Shown here piece by piece: positions 1-8,868 of a stretch of 64,000 nt of DNA (positions are counted from its first letter, which is position 1; every line of letters starts with the position of its first letter). Origin of the DNA: Exiguobacterium antarcticum DSM 14480 (GTDB lineage Bacteria; Bacillota; Bacilli; Exiguobacteriales; Exiguobacteriaceae); the NCBI RefSeq assembly GCF_000685865.1, contig NZ_JMKS01000006.1, positions 180,181 to 244,180 of the forward strand, written 5' to 3'. The translations under genes were made by a program, and so were the position numbers. Under the pieces are notes generated by a model, which was not told where the DNA came from, did no database searches, and worked only from the letters and a program-made list of their open reading frames with translations.

Positions 1-44
1 GTGCACGGAAGTTACATCAATTAAAACAACGGGGGTTTTTACAG

Positions 45-863
45 ATGGGTACATTTATTCAGGCAGTCGACGGAACGAAGATTTATGTAGAAGATATCGG
101 TTCAGGACAACCGGTCGTCATGCTTCACGGATGGCCAGCAAACAATAACATGTTCGAATACCAAAAAAACCGCCTTCTTGAAGAAGGATACCGCTATATC
201 GGCGTCGATTACCGGGGCTACGGAAAATCAGATGCACCGGCCACTGGATATGATTATACGACGATGGCTTCCGACATCAACGAAGTCATTCAGCAATTAA
301 AATTGACGAATGTCACGTTGCTTGGTTTCTCGATGGGAGGCGGCATCGCTTTGAAATACCTCTTGAATCACGGTGAATCCAACGTCTCGAAACTGATTTT
401 AGCGGGAGCAGCCGCACCGGTCTTCACACAACGCGATGGTTACCCGTACGGGATGACAAAAGACGAAGTCGATGCATTGATCGGAGATACGAAACAAGAT
501 CGCCCGTCGATGCTGAAAGGATTCGGGGAAATCTTCTTTGCGAAAGAACATCCGGAACCGCTTCAACAATGGTTCCATAACTTGAGTGTCGTCGCTTCAT
601 CTCACGGAACGATCCAATCGGCGATTGCCTTACGTGATGAAGATTTACGCGACGGTCTGCCGAAGATTACGGTTGATACGCTCATCATGCACGGTAAAAA
701 AGACCAAGTCTGCCCGTTTGAATTCGCGGAAGTCATGCATGAAAACATCGCGGGTTCACGTCTCGAAGTATTCGAAGAGAGCGGACATGGGATGTTCCTC
801 GACGAACGTGAAAAATTCACGGAAACACTTGTTTCATACGTCAAATCAAGCCAAACGGTCTAA
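45..863 (+). CDS. alpha/beta hydrolase (chloroperoxidase/esterase-like)
   Basis: A complete 272-residue single-domain alpha/beta hydrolase. The HGW oxyanion motif is at residues 28-30, the nucleophile elbow GFSMGG puts the catalytic Ser at about 96, the acid is Asp220 in HGKKD and the base is His248 in ESGHGM. The length and the motif spacing match cofactor-free haloperoxidase/arylesterase-type hydrolases, but the substrate cannot be told from sequence. The ATG follows a GGGGG stretch about ten bases upstream, a modest ribosome binding site. It is monocistronic and converges on the oxidoreductase that follows, with a shared terminator between them. Confidence 0.85.
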   Translation: MGTFIQAVDGTKIYVEDIGSGQPVVMLHGWPANNNMFEYQKNRLLEEGYRYIGVDYRGYGKSDAPATGYDYTTMASDINEVIQQLKLTNVTLLGFSMGGGIALKYLLNHGESNVSKLILAGAAAPVFTQRDGYPYGMTKDEVDALIGDTKQDRPSMLKGFGEIFFAKEHPEPLQQWFHNLSVVASSHGTIQSAIALRDEDLRDGLPKITVDTLIMHGKKDQVCPFEFAEVMHENIAGSRLEVFEESGHGMFLDEREKFTETLVSYVKSSQTV

Positions 864-876
864 CTGTAAAAGACAC

Positions 877-920
877 AAAACCCCATCTGCTTTTCCTCCG
901 GGAGAAGCAGATGGGGTTTT
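877..920. terminator. bidirectional intrinsic terminator
   Basis: A perfect 14-bp stem (AAAACCCCATCTGC paired with GCAGATGGGGTTTT) has T-runs on both strands. It lies between two convergent genes and serves both. Confidence 0.9.
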
Positions 921-940
921 GTTCGTTTCATCAGCAAGAT

Positions 941-1984
941 TTAGTTTGTATACTTCTTGATAAATCGCTGGTCAATCCATTGTTTGAGGCACCAGCTGAG
1001 ATGGTTGGTCTGATGGTGACGCCCGTACAGCAATGTCGCTTGTTCACCGCCGAGGGCAAGTATCGTCAAATAACGCCGTTGTGGCCGAAACGTCACCAGA
1101 CGCTCTTGATTCACGAACCGAAGTAGGTTTGTCAATAAGACCGGTGCCTGACGAACGGCCGTCACCCCGTTTTTAGGTGTGTCCGGATACGCAGTCAGCG
1201 TCGCACAGTCACCGACGGCAAAAATCGACGGATTCTCTAGTGCCTGCAACGTCTCATGGACGAGCAGGAAACCACGCGCGTCACAGTACAAATCCGATTC
1301 TTGAAACAGTTTGCTCGCACGGGCACCGCCTAAAAATAAAAGGGCATCCGTCTGGAGCGACTGACCGGACCGCAAGCGAGCCGTTTGATCGTCCAGCGTG
1401 TCAAACCGATCGACGATTCGTTTGACCCCCAGTTGATCGAGTCGTTTCGCAATTTTCATACCTGCCGGATGACCACTGAGCAACGGTTCTTCGTGGATCA
1501 AGGTGACCGGGGTACCGTTCGACTGAAACGACGCCGCCATCTCGACTGCCGCGGCACCGCTACCGATGATGACAGGGGAGACCGCTTTCCTGAACGTCTC
1601 GAGTGCTTGATCAATCTGATAATTCGGTTTGATCGTCACCCGTGCCGGTGCACCGGCAACATCCCAGTCGCGCGAGCCGATGTTGCACGACACGATATCA
1701 TACGACAGGAACTGTCCGGACTGGCAAATCACCTGTTTATTCGCCGAGTCAATCCGAGTGACCCGGTCCTCGATCCACGTCTTACCGTAGCGCTCACACA
1801 AAGCTTTGACATCAATCCGGGTTTCATCGAGCGTATAGGTTCCGTCGGCTAACCCCGAAAACATCCCGGAATAATACTGATAGCGCGAAGGATTGATGAC
1901 AATCCAGTCGACATCCGGATGACTGCCTTGTTTGATACATTCTAAATGCGCATGACCCGCACCTACTAAGACGATTCGTTTCAC
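941..1984 (-). CDS. FAD-dependent pyridine nucleotide-disulfide oxidoreductase, SelD-associated type
   Basis: A protein of about 347 residues with an N-terminal FAD-binding Rossmann motif VGAGHAH right at the start, a second nucleotide-binding segment (VIIGSGAAAVEMA, near residue 145) and a C-terminal FAD motif ending in FAVGDCA. The YQYYSGMFSGL segment after the first beta-alpha-beta unit is typical of the family that is fused or linked to selenophosphate synthetase (NADH dehydrogenase-like, Nterm_to_SelD type). No selD or selenocysteine machinery is visible nearby. I chose the GTG at 1984, seven bases after AGGTG, over an in-frame GTG nine bases upstream. The redox partner is unknown; a membrane quinone is a reasonable guess. 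Confidence 0.78.
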   Translation of the reverse strand: MKRIVLVGAGHAHLECIKQGSHPDVDWIVINPSRYQYYSGMFSGLADGTYTLDETRIDVKALCERYGKTWIEDRVTRIDSANKQVICQSGQFLSYDIVSCNIGSRDWDVAGAPARVTIKPNYQIDQALETFRKAVSPVIIGSGAAAVEMAASFQSNGTPVTLIHEEPLLSGHPAGMKIAKRLDQLGVKRIVDRFDTLDDQTARLRSGQSLQTDALLFLGGARASKLFQESDLYCDARGFLLVHETLQALENPSIFAVGDCATLTAYPDTPKNGVTAVRQAPVLLTNLLRFVNQERLVTFRPQRRYLTILALGGEQATLLYGRHHQTNHLSWCLKQWIDQRFIKKYTN

Positions 1985-2032
1985 GACGTTCACCTACTTT
2001 TTTGAATTCTTTGCGTCTGTGATTGTATTTCC

Positions 2033-2067
2033 CTGATGTAGCGGGATGTAATCTTCCGCTACATCAG
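2033..2067 (-). terminator. 12-bp hairpin at the end of the ECF operon
   Basis: CTGATGTAGCGG pairs perfectly with CCGCTACATCAG over an 11-base loop, overlapping the stop codon of the transmembrane component. No T-run follows on the minus strand, so this may be an mRNA-end stabiliser and not a canonical intrinsic terminator. Confidence 0.45.
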
Positions 2068-2789
2068 GCAAAAAGACGAAGCGACGTCGCGATGCTGCTG
2101 ACGAGACCGAAAAATAACAGATCGAAGCGGGTGACGATTGGTCGGACATAATACGTCCGGTTCGTTTGGAACTGACGCGCTTCCATCGCAATCGCAATCT
2201 GTTCCGACCGGATGATGCTCGTCGTAAAGAGCGGCAGACTGATATCAAAAAATGTTTGCCAGGGCCAGATCGACCGTTGCCGGCGGACACGTCGGGCTTG
2301 ACGAATGGCCCGGATCGCTTGCCGAAAAATCGGAATAAAGCGAAGACCGGCTAAAAATCCGTAGGCCAGACGAACCGGCAGGCGACACTGATGAATCAGA
2401 CTCATGACGAACCGTGTCGGATCGGTCGTCGCAACGAACGTCAAGCTCAGGAAGACAAAAGCGAGCATCCGGGTCGCAATCAACCAGGCATGATCGAGAC
2501 TTTCTTCCGTAATCCGAAACCAGCCGAACGTCCAAAGTTCGGTGCTGCCTTTGCCAAACGCCGCCATCATCCAAAACGTCAACAAAAACAAGAGACCGTA
2601 GGGAGCCAAACGCAGAAGAAGCGTCGGCAAACGCCAACCGGAACTGCAGACCCCGACGGCAGCAAGTACCGATAAGGCAAGCGTCACTTGCAGACTCGAC
2701 GTCGTAATCAGCAACACCATCACATAGAGGAGCGTTCCGAGCTTGACTGCCGGATTAATACGCGTGAGCGGTGTGTCGTTTTCCTGCAC
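2064..2789 (-). CDS. ykoC: ECF transporter transmembrane (T) component, YkoC-like
   Basis: A 241-residue integral membrane protein with several hydrophobic segments in its first 130 residues and a basic cytoplasmic stretch containing QARRVRR, the Ala-Arg coupling helix by which T components contact the ATPases. It should form the energy-coupling module with the double ATPase and the substrate-binding component encoded just upstream. The GTG start lies eight bases after GAGGAGGTG and overlaps the end of the ATPase gene by 35 bases, which points to translational coupling. Confidence 0.85.
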   Translation of the reverse strand: MQENDTPLTRINPAVKLGTLLYVMVLLITTSSLQVTLALSVLAAVGVCSSGWRLPTLLLRLAPYGLLFLLTFWMMAAFGKGSTELWTFGWFRITEESLDHAWLIATRMLAFVFLSLTFVATTDPTRFVMSLIHQCRLPVRLAYGFLAGLRFIPIFRQAIRAIRQARRVRRQRSIWPWQTFFDISLPLFTTSIIRSEQIAIAMEARQFQTNRTYYVRPIVTRFDLLFFGLVSSIATSLRLFA

Positions 2790-4314
2790 GGTGCTTCACC
2801 TCCTCGAGTTGTTGATAGAGAAACGATACCGGACGGAACAGTTGGTTTCGTTCCAAAAGTTCTTCTTCCTGAAACAATTCCAGCGGCGTCCCGTCAAACT
2901 GGACACGCTCCTCGCCGATGACGACAACACGGTCGGCGTAACGTTGGACCAGCTCCATATCGTGCGTCACCATGATCACGGTCGTTCCTGCCTCCCGGGC
3001 TTGATGCAGCACGTCGATGATGTGTGCCGTCGTCTCAGCGTCTTGTCCAAAGGTCGGTTCATCGAGCAACAAGACTGCTTTTCGTTCGAGTAACATCGTC
3101 GCGACACTCAACCGTCTTTTTTGTCCGAGACTGAGCGCGAGGGGAGACTGATCCGCGACATCGGTCAGTCGATAATGACGCAAGGCGGTCTGGACCCGTT
3201 CCGGATCAAAGGCGGCACAGCTGATGGCAAGTTCGTCCGCGACTGTCTGTTTGAGGAACTGGAAGTCCGGTTGCTGAAAAACAAATCCAACTTGTTGGTA
3301 ATACGTCCGGTCCGCCCATTTCCGAAGCGGGGTGTCGAACAAACGGATATCGCCTTGGGACGGAAGCAATTTCGCCAGTGTCTCAAGGACCGTGCTTTTT
3401 CCAGCCCCGTTGCGTCCGACGAGCATGATCCATTGACCGGAAAAGGTCGTCCATGAAAAATCGTTAAGAATCGTCCGTTTCCCCCGTTTGACACGGACCC
3501 GCGTCAGCTCAAATGTCCGCTCCGTTACAACCGCTCGACGTTCAACCGGACGTTTCTTCAGATGACAGGCTTGTCCGGACAGTTCCGGTAATGTCTCGAG
3601 CCCATATGGATAGAGGAGTGGCATCGCGATACCAAGCGCCAACATCACTTCCCGCTGTTGATGAAACACGTCATACGGCGTTCCGTCGAGCAACAAGCGA
3701 CCGCCCCCAAAGACGAGTACCCGGTCGGCAAACGTCACGCACTGATCGAGCTGATGTTCGATCAAAACGAGCGTCAAGTCGGGGTCATGATGCAATTCTT
3801 CAATCAGGTGCATCATCGTCCGTTGACCACTCGGGTCCAGTTGCGCCGTCGGTTCATCCAGCAATAAGATGTCCGGTTCAAGGGCAAGGACACAGGCCAA
3901 AGCGAGCCGTTGCTTCATCCCGCCGGAAAGTTCGGCAATCGGTGTCGTCAAGGCGAGATCAAGTCCGACCCGCGCTAACAGCAACTGGATCCGTCCCTCC
4001 ATCTCACTGCGGGCAATCTGCCGATTCTCGAGACTAAAGGCGATTTCTGCCCCGACCGTCTGCATACAAAACTGATCGTCCGGTTGTTGGAACAAAATTC
4101 CGATCGTTCCCTCGGTCAACCAGTGACCGGTGACATCTGCTTCAATCGTGTCCGGCAACAGACCGGCAAGGACGTGTAAAAAGGTCGTTTTGCCACTGCC
4201 GCTTGGACCGACGAGCAAGGTCGTTTCTCCTTTATCTATCGTGATCGACAAGTCGTGTAAGACCGGTGAATCCTGGTCGGGATAGTGGACTGACAGGTGC
4301 TCGCACTGCATCAT
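2755..4314 (-). CDS. ykoD: ECF transporter double ATPase, YkoD-like
   Basis: A 519-residue protein containing two complete ABC ATPase domains in tandem. The first has Walker A GPSGSGKTT (about 37-45), signature LSGGMKQR and Walker B ILLLDEPT; the second has GRNGAGKST (about 305), signature LSLGQKRR and VLLLDEPT. Fused duplicate ATPases are typical of the YkoD/CbiO-type ECF systems for thiamine precursors. It is the middle gene of a three-gene operon under a TPP riboswitch. Its start overlaps the end of the S-component gene by four bases (ATGA). Confidence 0.92.
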   Translation of the reverse strand: MMQCEHLSVHYPDQDSPVLHDLSITIDKGETTLLVGPSGSGKTTFLHVLAGLLPDTIEADVTGHWLTEGTIGILFQQPDDQFCMQTVGAEIAFSLENRQIARSEMEGRIQLLLARVGLDLALTTPIAELSGGMKQRLALACVLALEPDILLLDEPTAQLDPSGQRTMMHLIEELHHDPDLTLVLIEHQLDQCVTFADRVLVFGGGRLLLDGTPYDVFHQQREVMLALGIAMPLLYPYGLETLPELSGQACHLKKRPVERRAVVTERTFELTRVRVKRGKRTILNDFSWTTFSGQWIMLVGRNGAGKSTVLETLAKLLPSQGDIRLFDTPLRKWADRTYYQQVGFVFQQPDFQFLKQTVADELAISCAAFDPERVQTALRHYRLTDVADQSPLALSLGQKRRLSVATMLLERKAVLLLDEPTFGQDAETTAHIIDVLHQAREAGTTVIMVTHDMELVQRYADRVVVIGEERVQFDGTPLELFQEEELLERNQLFRPVSFLYQQLEEVKHRAGKRHTAHAY

Positions 4315-4886
4315 GCGGCACTCTGCTTCCGTTGCCGTCCGACCGCATAGCCGTTCAGTGTCCCTGTCTTGACGAGGGCGTCGACGATGATTTTCGCGAG
4401 TAAGCCGCCAAGCAGAGCACCGCTGACAAGTTGTAAGGAAAACGTCAACAGCAGGGTCGTCGTCGTATAGTAGGCAAATCCATTCACGATGATGCTGTAG
4501 ACCATACTTCCGACGGCGGCAAAAACACCGGACAACATCAAGGTGAACGTATTAAACGTCCGGTAGCCGAATATGGCAAAGGCAACTTCCGCTCCAATCC
4601 CTTGCGCCAGTCCGATTAATAAAGCGGACAAGCCGAAATGACTACCGGTAAACAATTCGACGGCAGCGGCGACGACTTCCGCAATCAACGCCGCGCCCGG
4701 TTTTTGAATGATGTAGGCGACTAGGGGACTGGCGATGACCCAGATGCCGAACATCCAGTTTGATCCGACCGGTCCGAAGATGGCCGAGATCGGCAACCAT
4801 AACGTCGACCATCCTAAGTAAAGGACACCACAGGCGACCGCAAGCATCATCATGACGATGATTTCTTTCATTTTCCAACTGTTCAT
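4311..4886 (-). CDS. ykoE: ECF transporter substrate-binding (S) component, YkoE-like (thiamine/HMP)
   Basis: About 191 residues with five to six hydrophobic segments and conserved-looking GANWMFG/PLVAYIIQKP patterns of the YkoE family, which binds thiamine or hydroxymethylpyrimidine. The ATG at 4886 sits behind AAGGAGAAGTG; an upstream in-frame start exists but has no ribosome binding site and would lie in the leader just past the riboswitch terminator. First gene of ykoE-ykoD-ykoC. The YkoF thiamine-binding partner found in B. subtilis is absent here. Confidence 0.88.
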   Translation of the reverse strand: MNSWKMKEIIVMMMLAVACGVLYLGWSTLWLPISAIFGPVGSNWMFGIWVIASPLVAYIIQKPGAALIAEVVAAAVELFTGSHFGLSALLIGLAQGIGAEVAFAIFGYRTFNTFTLMLSGVFAAVGSMVYSIIVNGFAYYTTTTLLLTFSLQLVSGALLGGLLAKIIVDALVKTGTLNGYAVGRQRKQSAA

Positions 4887-4925
4887 AATCACTTCTCCTT
4901 TGAATGCACACCCACAAAGAAACCA

Positions 4926-4959
4926 CAAAAAGACCGCCCTCTATGAAAAGAGAGCGGTC
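4926..4959 (-). terminator. intrinsic terminator of the TPP riboswitch expression platform
   Basis: On the minus strand a GACCGCTCTC/GAGGGCGGTC stem is followed by TTTTTG, lying between the THI-box aptamer and ykoE. It is the likely off-state terminator when TPP is bound. Confidence 0.85.
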
Positions 4960-4995
4960 GTGTAACCTGCTAGGCGCAGAAAAAGAGCACGATGA

Positions 4996-5090
4996 TTCCG
5001 CTCCACTTTCCTACGCTAGTATGAACTAGATCAGGTTCAAAGGGTCCGAAGTAAATCGTCTCAGCCAAATGGGCTCCCCTAGTGGATGTG
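4996..5090 (-). promoter_or_regulatory. TPP (THI-box) riboswitch
   Basis: Minus-strand sequence shows the hallmark elements in order: a closing stem half (CCACT), GGGGAGCCC, GGCTGAGA, then ACCCTTTGAACCTGATCTAG and the closing AGTGG. CTGAGA and the CCTGATCTAGTT segment are the TPP-binding cores. It precedes a terminator and the ykoEDC transporter, so thiamine pyrophosphate should switch the operon off. Confidence 0.95.
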
Positions 5091-5146
5091 TAAATGATGT
5101 GTACCTTCTTCACTGTACGGCTGTCGCCCGGACTTGTCAATATACA

Positions 5147-5174
5147 TAAAAAAACCCTCCACGAGGGGAGGGGA
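5147..5174 (-). terminator. intrinsic terminator after ctc
   Basis: Minus strand CCCTCC-loop-GGAGGG followed by TTTTTTT, directly after the L25 stop codon. Confidence 0.85.
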
Positions 5175-5181
5175 GAAAAGA

Positions 5182-5850
5182 TTACTCTTTGTCTTCTTTG
5201 TTTTCTTCAGCTTGCTCTTCAGAAGTTTTTTCTGAATCATCTGCTGTATCCGCTTCAGCTGCTTGTGCCTCAGCTTCTTCGATTTCTTCAAGGTCAGCTT
5301 CAAGTGTCGATTCGACGACAGCTGCGACTTGAATGTCACCTTCTGTGACAACGCGGAAATCTTTTTCTTCCGGAAGATCAGCAACTGTAATTGAATCTCC
5401 GATTGCAAGATCCGTTACATCAACTTCGATGCGTTCCGGTAATTTATCTGGTGTTGCTGCAACTGTTACTTTAAAGAGTGTTTGTGAAAGGAATCCGCCA
5501 AGTTTCGCGCCAGCCGATTCGCCGACAAGGACGATATCCGTTTCGACTTCTGTTTCTTCATCCATTTTAACTGCGATGAATTCCACGTGTTTGATTGTTG
5601 GTGTAAAGATGTCCATATCGAGCTTGTTGATCAACGTGTTGACTTTTTTGCCGCCGATTTGAAGGGCAACCAAGACGTTTTCACCGTGATCGCGGACGAC
5701 TTTGACCAATTCTTTTTCATCGAATGAAATCGGTGTGCTTTCCACTTTGTAACCATACACGACACCAAGAGCTTTTCCTTCATGACGTAATTGCTTTCTA
5801 AGTGAGCGTGGGCGTACTTCGCGTTCTTCTACTTTTAATGTTACTGACAT
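5182..5850 (-). CDS. ctc: 50S ribosomal protein L25 / general stress protein Ctc
   Basis: About 222 residues. The N-terminal 95 residues are the 5S rRNA-binding L25 domain, the middle is the TL5/Ctc beta domain ([20 protein letters not shown]), and the last 40 residues are a highly acidic Glu/Asp tail typical of long Ctc proteins in Gram-positives. It acts at the central protuberance of the large ribosomal subunit. I prefer the ATG at 5850, eight bases after AAGGGGG, over an ATG two codons upstream that would sit too close. In Bacillus this gene is in the SigB general stress regulon; no clear SigB promoter was recognised here. Confidence 0.93.
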   Translation of the reverse strand: MSVTLKVEEREVRPRSLRKQLRHEGKALGVVYGYKVESTPISFDEKELVKVVRDHGENVLVALQIGGKKVNTLINKLDMDIFTPTIKHVEFIAVKMDEETEVETDIVLVGESAGAKLGGFLSQTLFKVTVAATPDKLPERIEVDVTDLAIGDSITVADLPEEKDFRVVTEGDIQVAAVVESTLEADLEEIEEAEAQAAEADTADDSEKTSEEQAEENKEDKE

Positions 5851-6118
5851 GTTCATTTCCCCCTTGAATTTGGTATAGCTCTCAAAAGGTAATGAATGTA
5901 GGAGTGGAACAAGATGTTCCGGTACAGATAATCTACGAATGCTATTTCAAATTGATTTCATCGATAATGAAGATCTAAGTGAACAAGTAGCATTTCTCTC
6001 CCAGGTCATTACGCTGATATTGAGAAAAAATGTTGAAAAGCGACCGTGTTGTACGGTGCTAATGTAGATATACCCCCGTTTTTCAAAAGTTAAAACCTCT
6101 TTTTATGAATTTGATTGT

Positions 6119-6173
6119 CGAAAGACCTTCAAACCTGTTGATAGGCAACGGCTTGAAGGTCTTTCATTTTTTT
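6119..6173 (+). terminator. orphan intrinsic terminator in a 346-bp gene-free stretch
   Basis: The stretch 5851-6196 holds no credible gene. Near its right end GAAAGACCTTCAA pairs perfectly with TTGAAGGTCTTTC and is followed on the plus strand by ATTTTTTT. The T-run faces the plus strand, while both neighbouring genes run on the minus strand and the minus side of the stem has no T-run. It could end an unannotated small plus-strand RNA; no convincing promoter was found. Confidence 0.6.
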
Positions 6174-6196
6174 GAGATTTTCTTCTGTTTCCGTTG

Positions 6197-8827
6197 TTAA
6201 TCGGCTGATGGATCGACTGAAACAGGGGAATCGAGCAGACGGACGAGTTCACGAATCGTTAAAATATCCGGCTTTTGGTCCGACAAGACGGCATCGATCA
6301 TCGTTGCCTTTCGGTCCTGCAATTCCGCCATCTTTTCCTCGATCGTCCCGGTCATCAATAACTTGATTACTTCAACCGGCGATTGCTGTCCCAAGCGGTG
6401 GGCCCGGTCAGCCGCTTGTTGTTCGACGGCCGGATTCCACCAACTGTCATATAAAATCACGGTATCCGCTGTCGCCAGGTTCAGACCGGTTCCGCCGGCC
6501 TTTAAGGAAATCAAAAATAAGTCGACTTCGCCGGCATTGAACCGGTCACACATCAATACCCGGTCTTCCACCGGCGTCTCACCCGTCAGCAAAAAGTGCT
6601 TAAGCTGCCTCTCCGCCAGCCGTTCTTGGATTCGTCCGAGCATCTTCGTATACTGGGAAAAAATCAACAGCCGATGTCCGGCTGCTAGTTTTTCTTCAAT
6701 CAACATCAACAATCGTTCCAGTTTCGTCGATTCACCGGTATACCCGTCGATAAATAACGCCGGATCACAGCAAATCTGCCGCAACCGGGTCAAACCGGCA
6801 AGCAGCTTGATCCGGTCCTCGCGTTTCGTTTCATCAAGATGACTCAACGTTTCTAGTTGCAGTTTCGCCAAGTAGGAAGCATAAAGTTTTTTCTGCGTCG
6901 GACCGAGCTCTGTATAATGGTGGACAATCTGTTTTTGCGGTAAATCCTGCAAGACTTCGGCTTTTGTCCGTCGCATCAAAAATGGTCGAACGAATCGTTT
7001 GATCTCGTCGTGCGACCACGTTTGAAACGTCTGTAAGTCCGGCAGCAAGGAGGGGAAGATGACCCGGAAAATCGACCAGAGATCATCGGTCCGGTTTTCG
7101 AGCGGTGTGCCGGTCAACGCAAAGCGGCGTTTCGCCCGGAGCTTGCGCAATCGGACAGCTGTCTCGGACGTCGGATTTTTCATCTGTTGTGCCTCATCAA
7201 AAATAGCGACGTCATATTCGACGGTTTGGTGGGCCTCGATATCTGCCCGTAAGGACGGGTAGGAAATTAGAAAAATCCCGTCTGCTGGTAACGTCTCGAG
7301 TCGGGTCAACCGTTGTTTCCGTGCTCCGTTCAACAGGTGAACCGTTCTTGCCGGTGCAAATCGTGCCAGTTCCGCCTGCCAATTATGGAGCAGGGAGGCA
7401 GGTGCGACAATCAACATCCGGCCCGGCGGAAGCGTCTCGAGATACCCGATCGCTTGGATCGTCTTCCCGAGCCCCATCTCATCGGCTAAAATCCCGTGTC
7501 CGTCATGTCCGGCGAGATTCGCCATGAACTGAATCCCTGCCCGTTGATACGGATACAAGGAGTGGTCGAGCGTCTCCGGGAATGTCAGATAAACACCTGT
7601 TCCGTTTTTCAGTTCGAGCCACCGTTCTGTCAATTGTTTATGGACGTGCAAGAAGGAGGCTCCGACCAAATGTTTGAGGTTCGGCAGGGCCGGCGTCCGG
7701 AGAATCGCTTCAAGCTTGTCTTGTTCCGCTGCTTCGAGTTGCCGGAACACACGTTGCAACTGTTCAAACGCCCGGGTCTCAAACGAGACAAACTGACCGC
7801 TCCGCAATCGGTGATAGGTCTTACGGGTGGTGAGGGACTGCAAGACCTGTTTCAGTTCCACTTCCGGTATCCCGTCCATGGAAAAGCGGAAGGTCAACCA
7901 ATCCAGACGGTCCGTCGTCTCGACGTCGATCCGCGGATGAAACGGTCCGTTTGGTAAGGATTGACGGATACTTTCCGTCACCTGAACGACGAGTTCCCCG
8001 TAAACGATACGGGGGTCGAGCAAACCTTTCAGAAATTGATATTCCGCCGTTTCTTCCTCTAACCGATAGCGACCGTTCCGCTCCAAGAAACCACTCTCCT
8101 TCACGTAGCGGAGGACCGCTCCTTCGATTGACACATCGCGTCCGAGCCAGTCCGTCTCTTGTAACGGATTGATGCGGACCCCTTGGTAGATAAACGTCAC
8201 GATCAGTTCAAGTCCACCTTGCTCCCGGTCCAGTGCCAGCTCGACCGTCGGCGAACCGCTGACGAGTCGTTGTTTGAGCGGGGGACTGAGCCAGACGTCG
8301 GCAAGCTTCCGTAACCGGTCACGCGTTTGCAGGAGGCGGTCGAAATACTCGGAACTGATGATAAAACGTTGTTGCGCTGTGATACTTTCCATCACAATCG
8401 CTGGACCGCTGACATCAAATCGGAGTGTCGCCCGCTGTTCTTGACTCAACTGATTCAGATAAGCCCCGGCCGTCTCGTCTTCCGTCTGCCGCGTCGTCGC
8501 GAATGGACGGAGCACCGATTGATTCCCGGCAGGTGTACCGTAGACTTGAACATGATGCATCGCCAGTAAGACGGCGACGATATGCCCGCAAAACGATTGA
8601 TCCATCGCAAGCGACGGACAGTTGCAGCCGGCATCGACGCCGTGTTCCTTGACGCGGACGGTGACAGTGAAGACCGATTCTCCCTGAACGGCGGCTTCGA
8701 CGAGCAAGTCACCGGATTGGTAGTTTCGCAACGTGACTTTTTTAGAGGCGACATACCGTTTGCCGCGACGGAAAGCATACGTATCCGACATTTGTTTGAT
8801 TTTTCGTTCACTTAATCCATAATTCAT
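6197..8827 (-). CDS. SWIM zinc finger SNF2-family helicase
   Basis: An 876-residue protein with an N-terminal SWIM zinc finger (CNCP...CGH at about residues 68-82), a bacterial SNF2-associated middle region, and a C-terminal SNF2/RapA-type ATPase. Motif I is DEMGLGKT, motif II DEAQ, motif III ALTGTPLEN, and motifs V-VI are SLKAGGTGLNLA and AADRAHRLGQ. Such proteins are ATP-driven DNA translocases; the Bacillus homologue is YwqA-like. The ATG follows AAAGGAG. It lies just downstream of the recombinase gene on the same strand, so the two may be co-transcribed. Confidence 0.9.
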   Translation of the reverse strand: MNYGLSERKIKQMSDTYAFRRGKRYVASKKVTLRNYQSGDLLVEAAVQGESVFTVTVRVKEHGVDAGCNCPSLAMDQSFCGHIVAVLLAMHHVQVYGTPAGNQSVLRPFATTRQTEDETAGAYLNQLSQEQRATLRFDVSGPAIVMESITAQQRFIISSEYFDRLLQTRDRLRKLADVWLSPPLKQRLVSGSPTVELALDREQGGLELIVTFIYQGVRINPLQETDWLGRDVSIEGAVLRYVKESGFLERNGRYRLEEETAEYQFLKGLLDPRIVYGELVVQVTESIRQSLPNGPFHPRIDVETTDRLDWLTFRFSMDGIPEVELKQVLQSLTTRKTYHRLRSGQFVSFETRAFEQLQRVFRQLEAAEQDKLEAILRTPALPNLKHLVGASFLHVHKQLTERWLELKNGTGVYLTFPETLDHSLYPYQRAGIQFMANLAGHDGHGILADEMGLGKTIQAIGYLETLPPGRMLIVAPASLLHNWQAELARFAPARTVHLLNGARKQRLTRLETLPADGIFLISYPSLRADIEAHQTVEYDVAIFDEAQQMKNPTSETAVRLRKLRAKRRFALTGTPLENRTDDLWSIFRVIFPSLLPDLQTFQTWSHDEIKRFVRPFLMRRTKAEVLQDLPQKQIVHHYTELGPTQKKLYASYLAKLQLETLSHLDETKREDRIKLLAGLTRLRQICCDPALFIDGYTGESTKLERLLMLIEEKLAAGHRLLIFSQYTKMLGRIQERLAERQLKHFLLTGETPVEDRVLMCDRFNAGEVDLFLISLKAGGTGLNLATADTVILYDSWWNPAVEQQAADRAHRLGQQSPVEVIKLLMTGTIEEKMAELQDRKATMIDAVLSDQKPDILTIRELVRLLDSPVSVDPSAD

Positions 8828-8868
8828 CCGGATACTCCTTTCAATAGGATATAGGTGACATAATATAA

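Noticed and set aside
2245..2637. 130-residue ORF inside ykoC
   Set aside because: Out-of-frame shadow of a clear membrane protein gene; Ser/Arg/Asp-rich nonsense composition.
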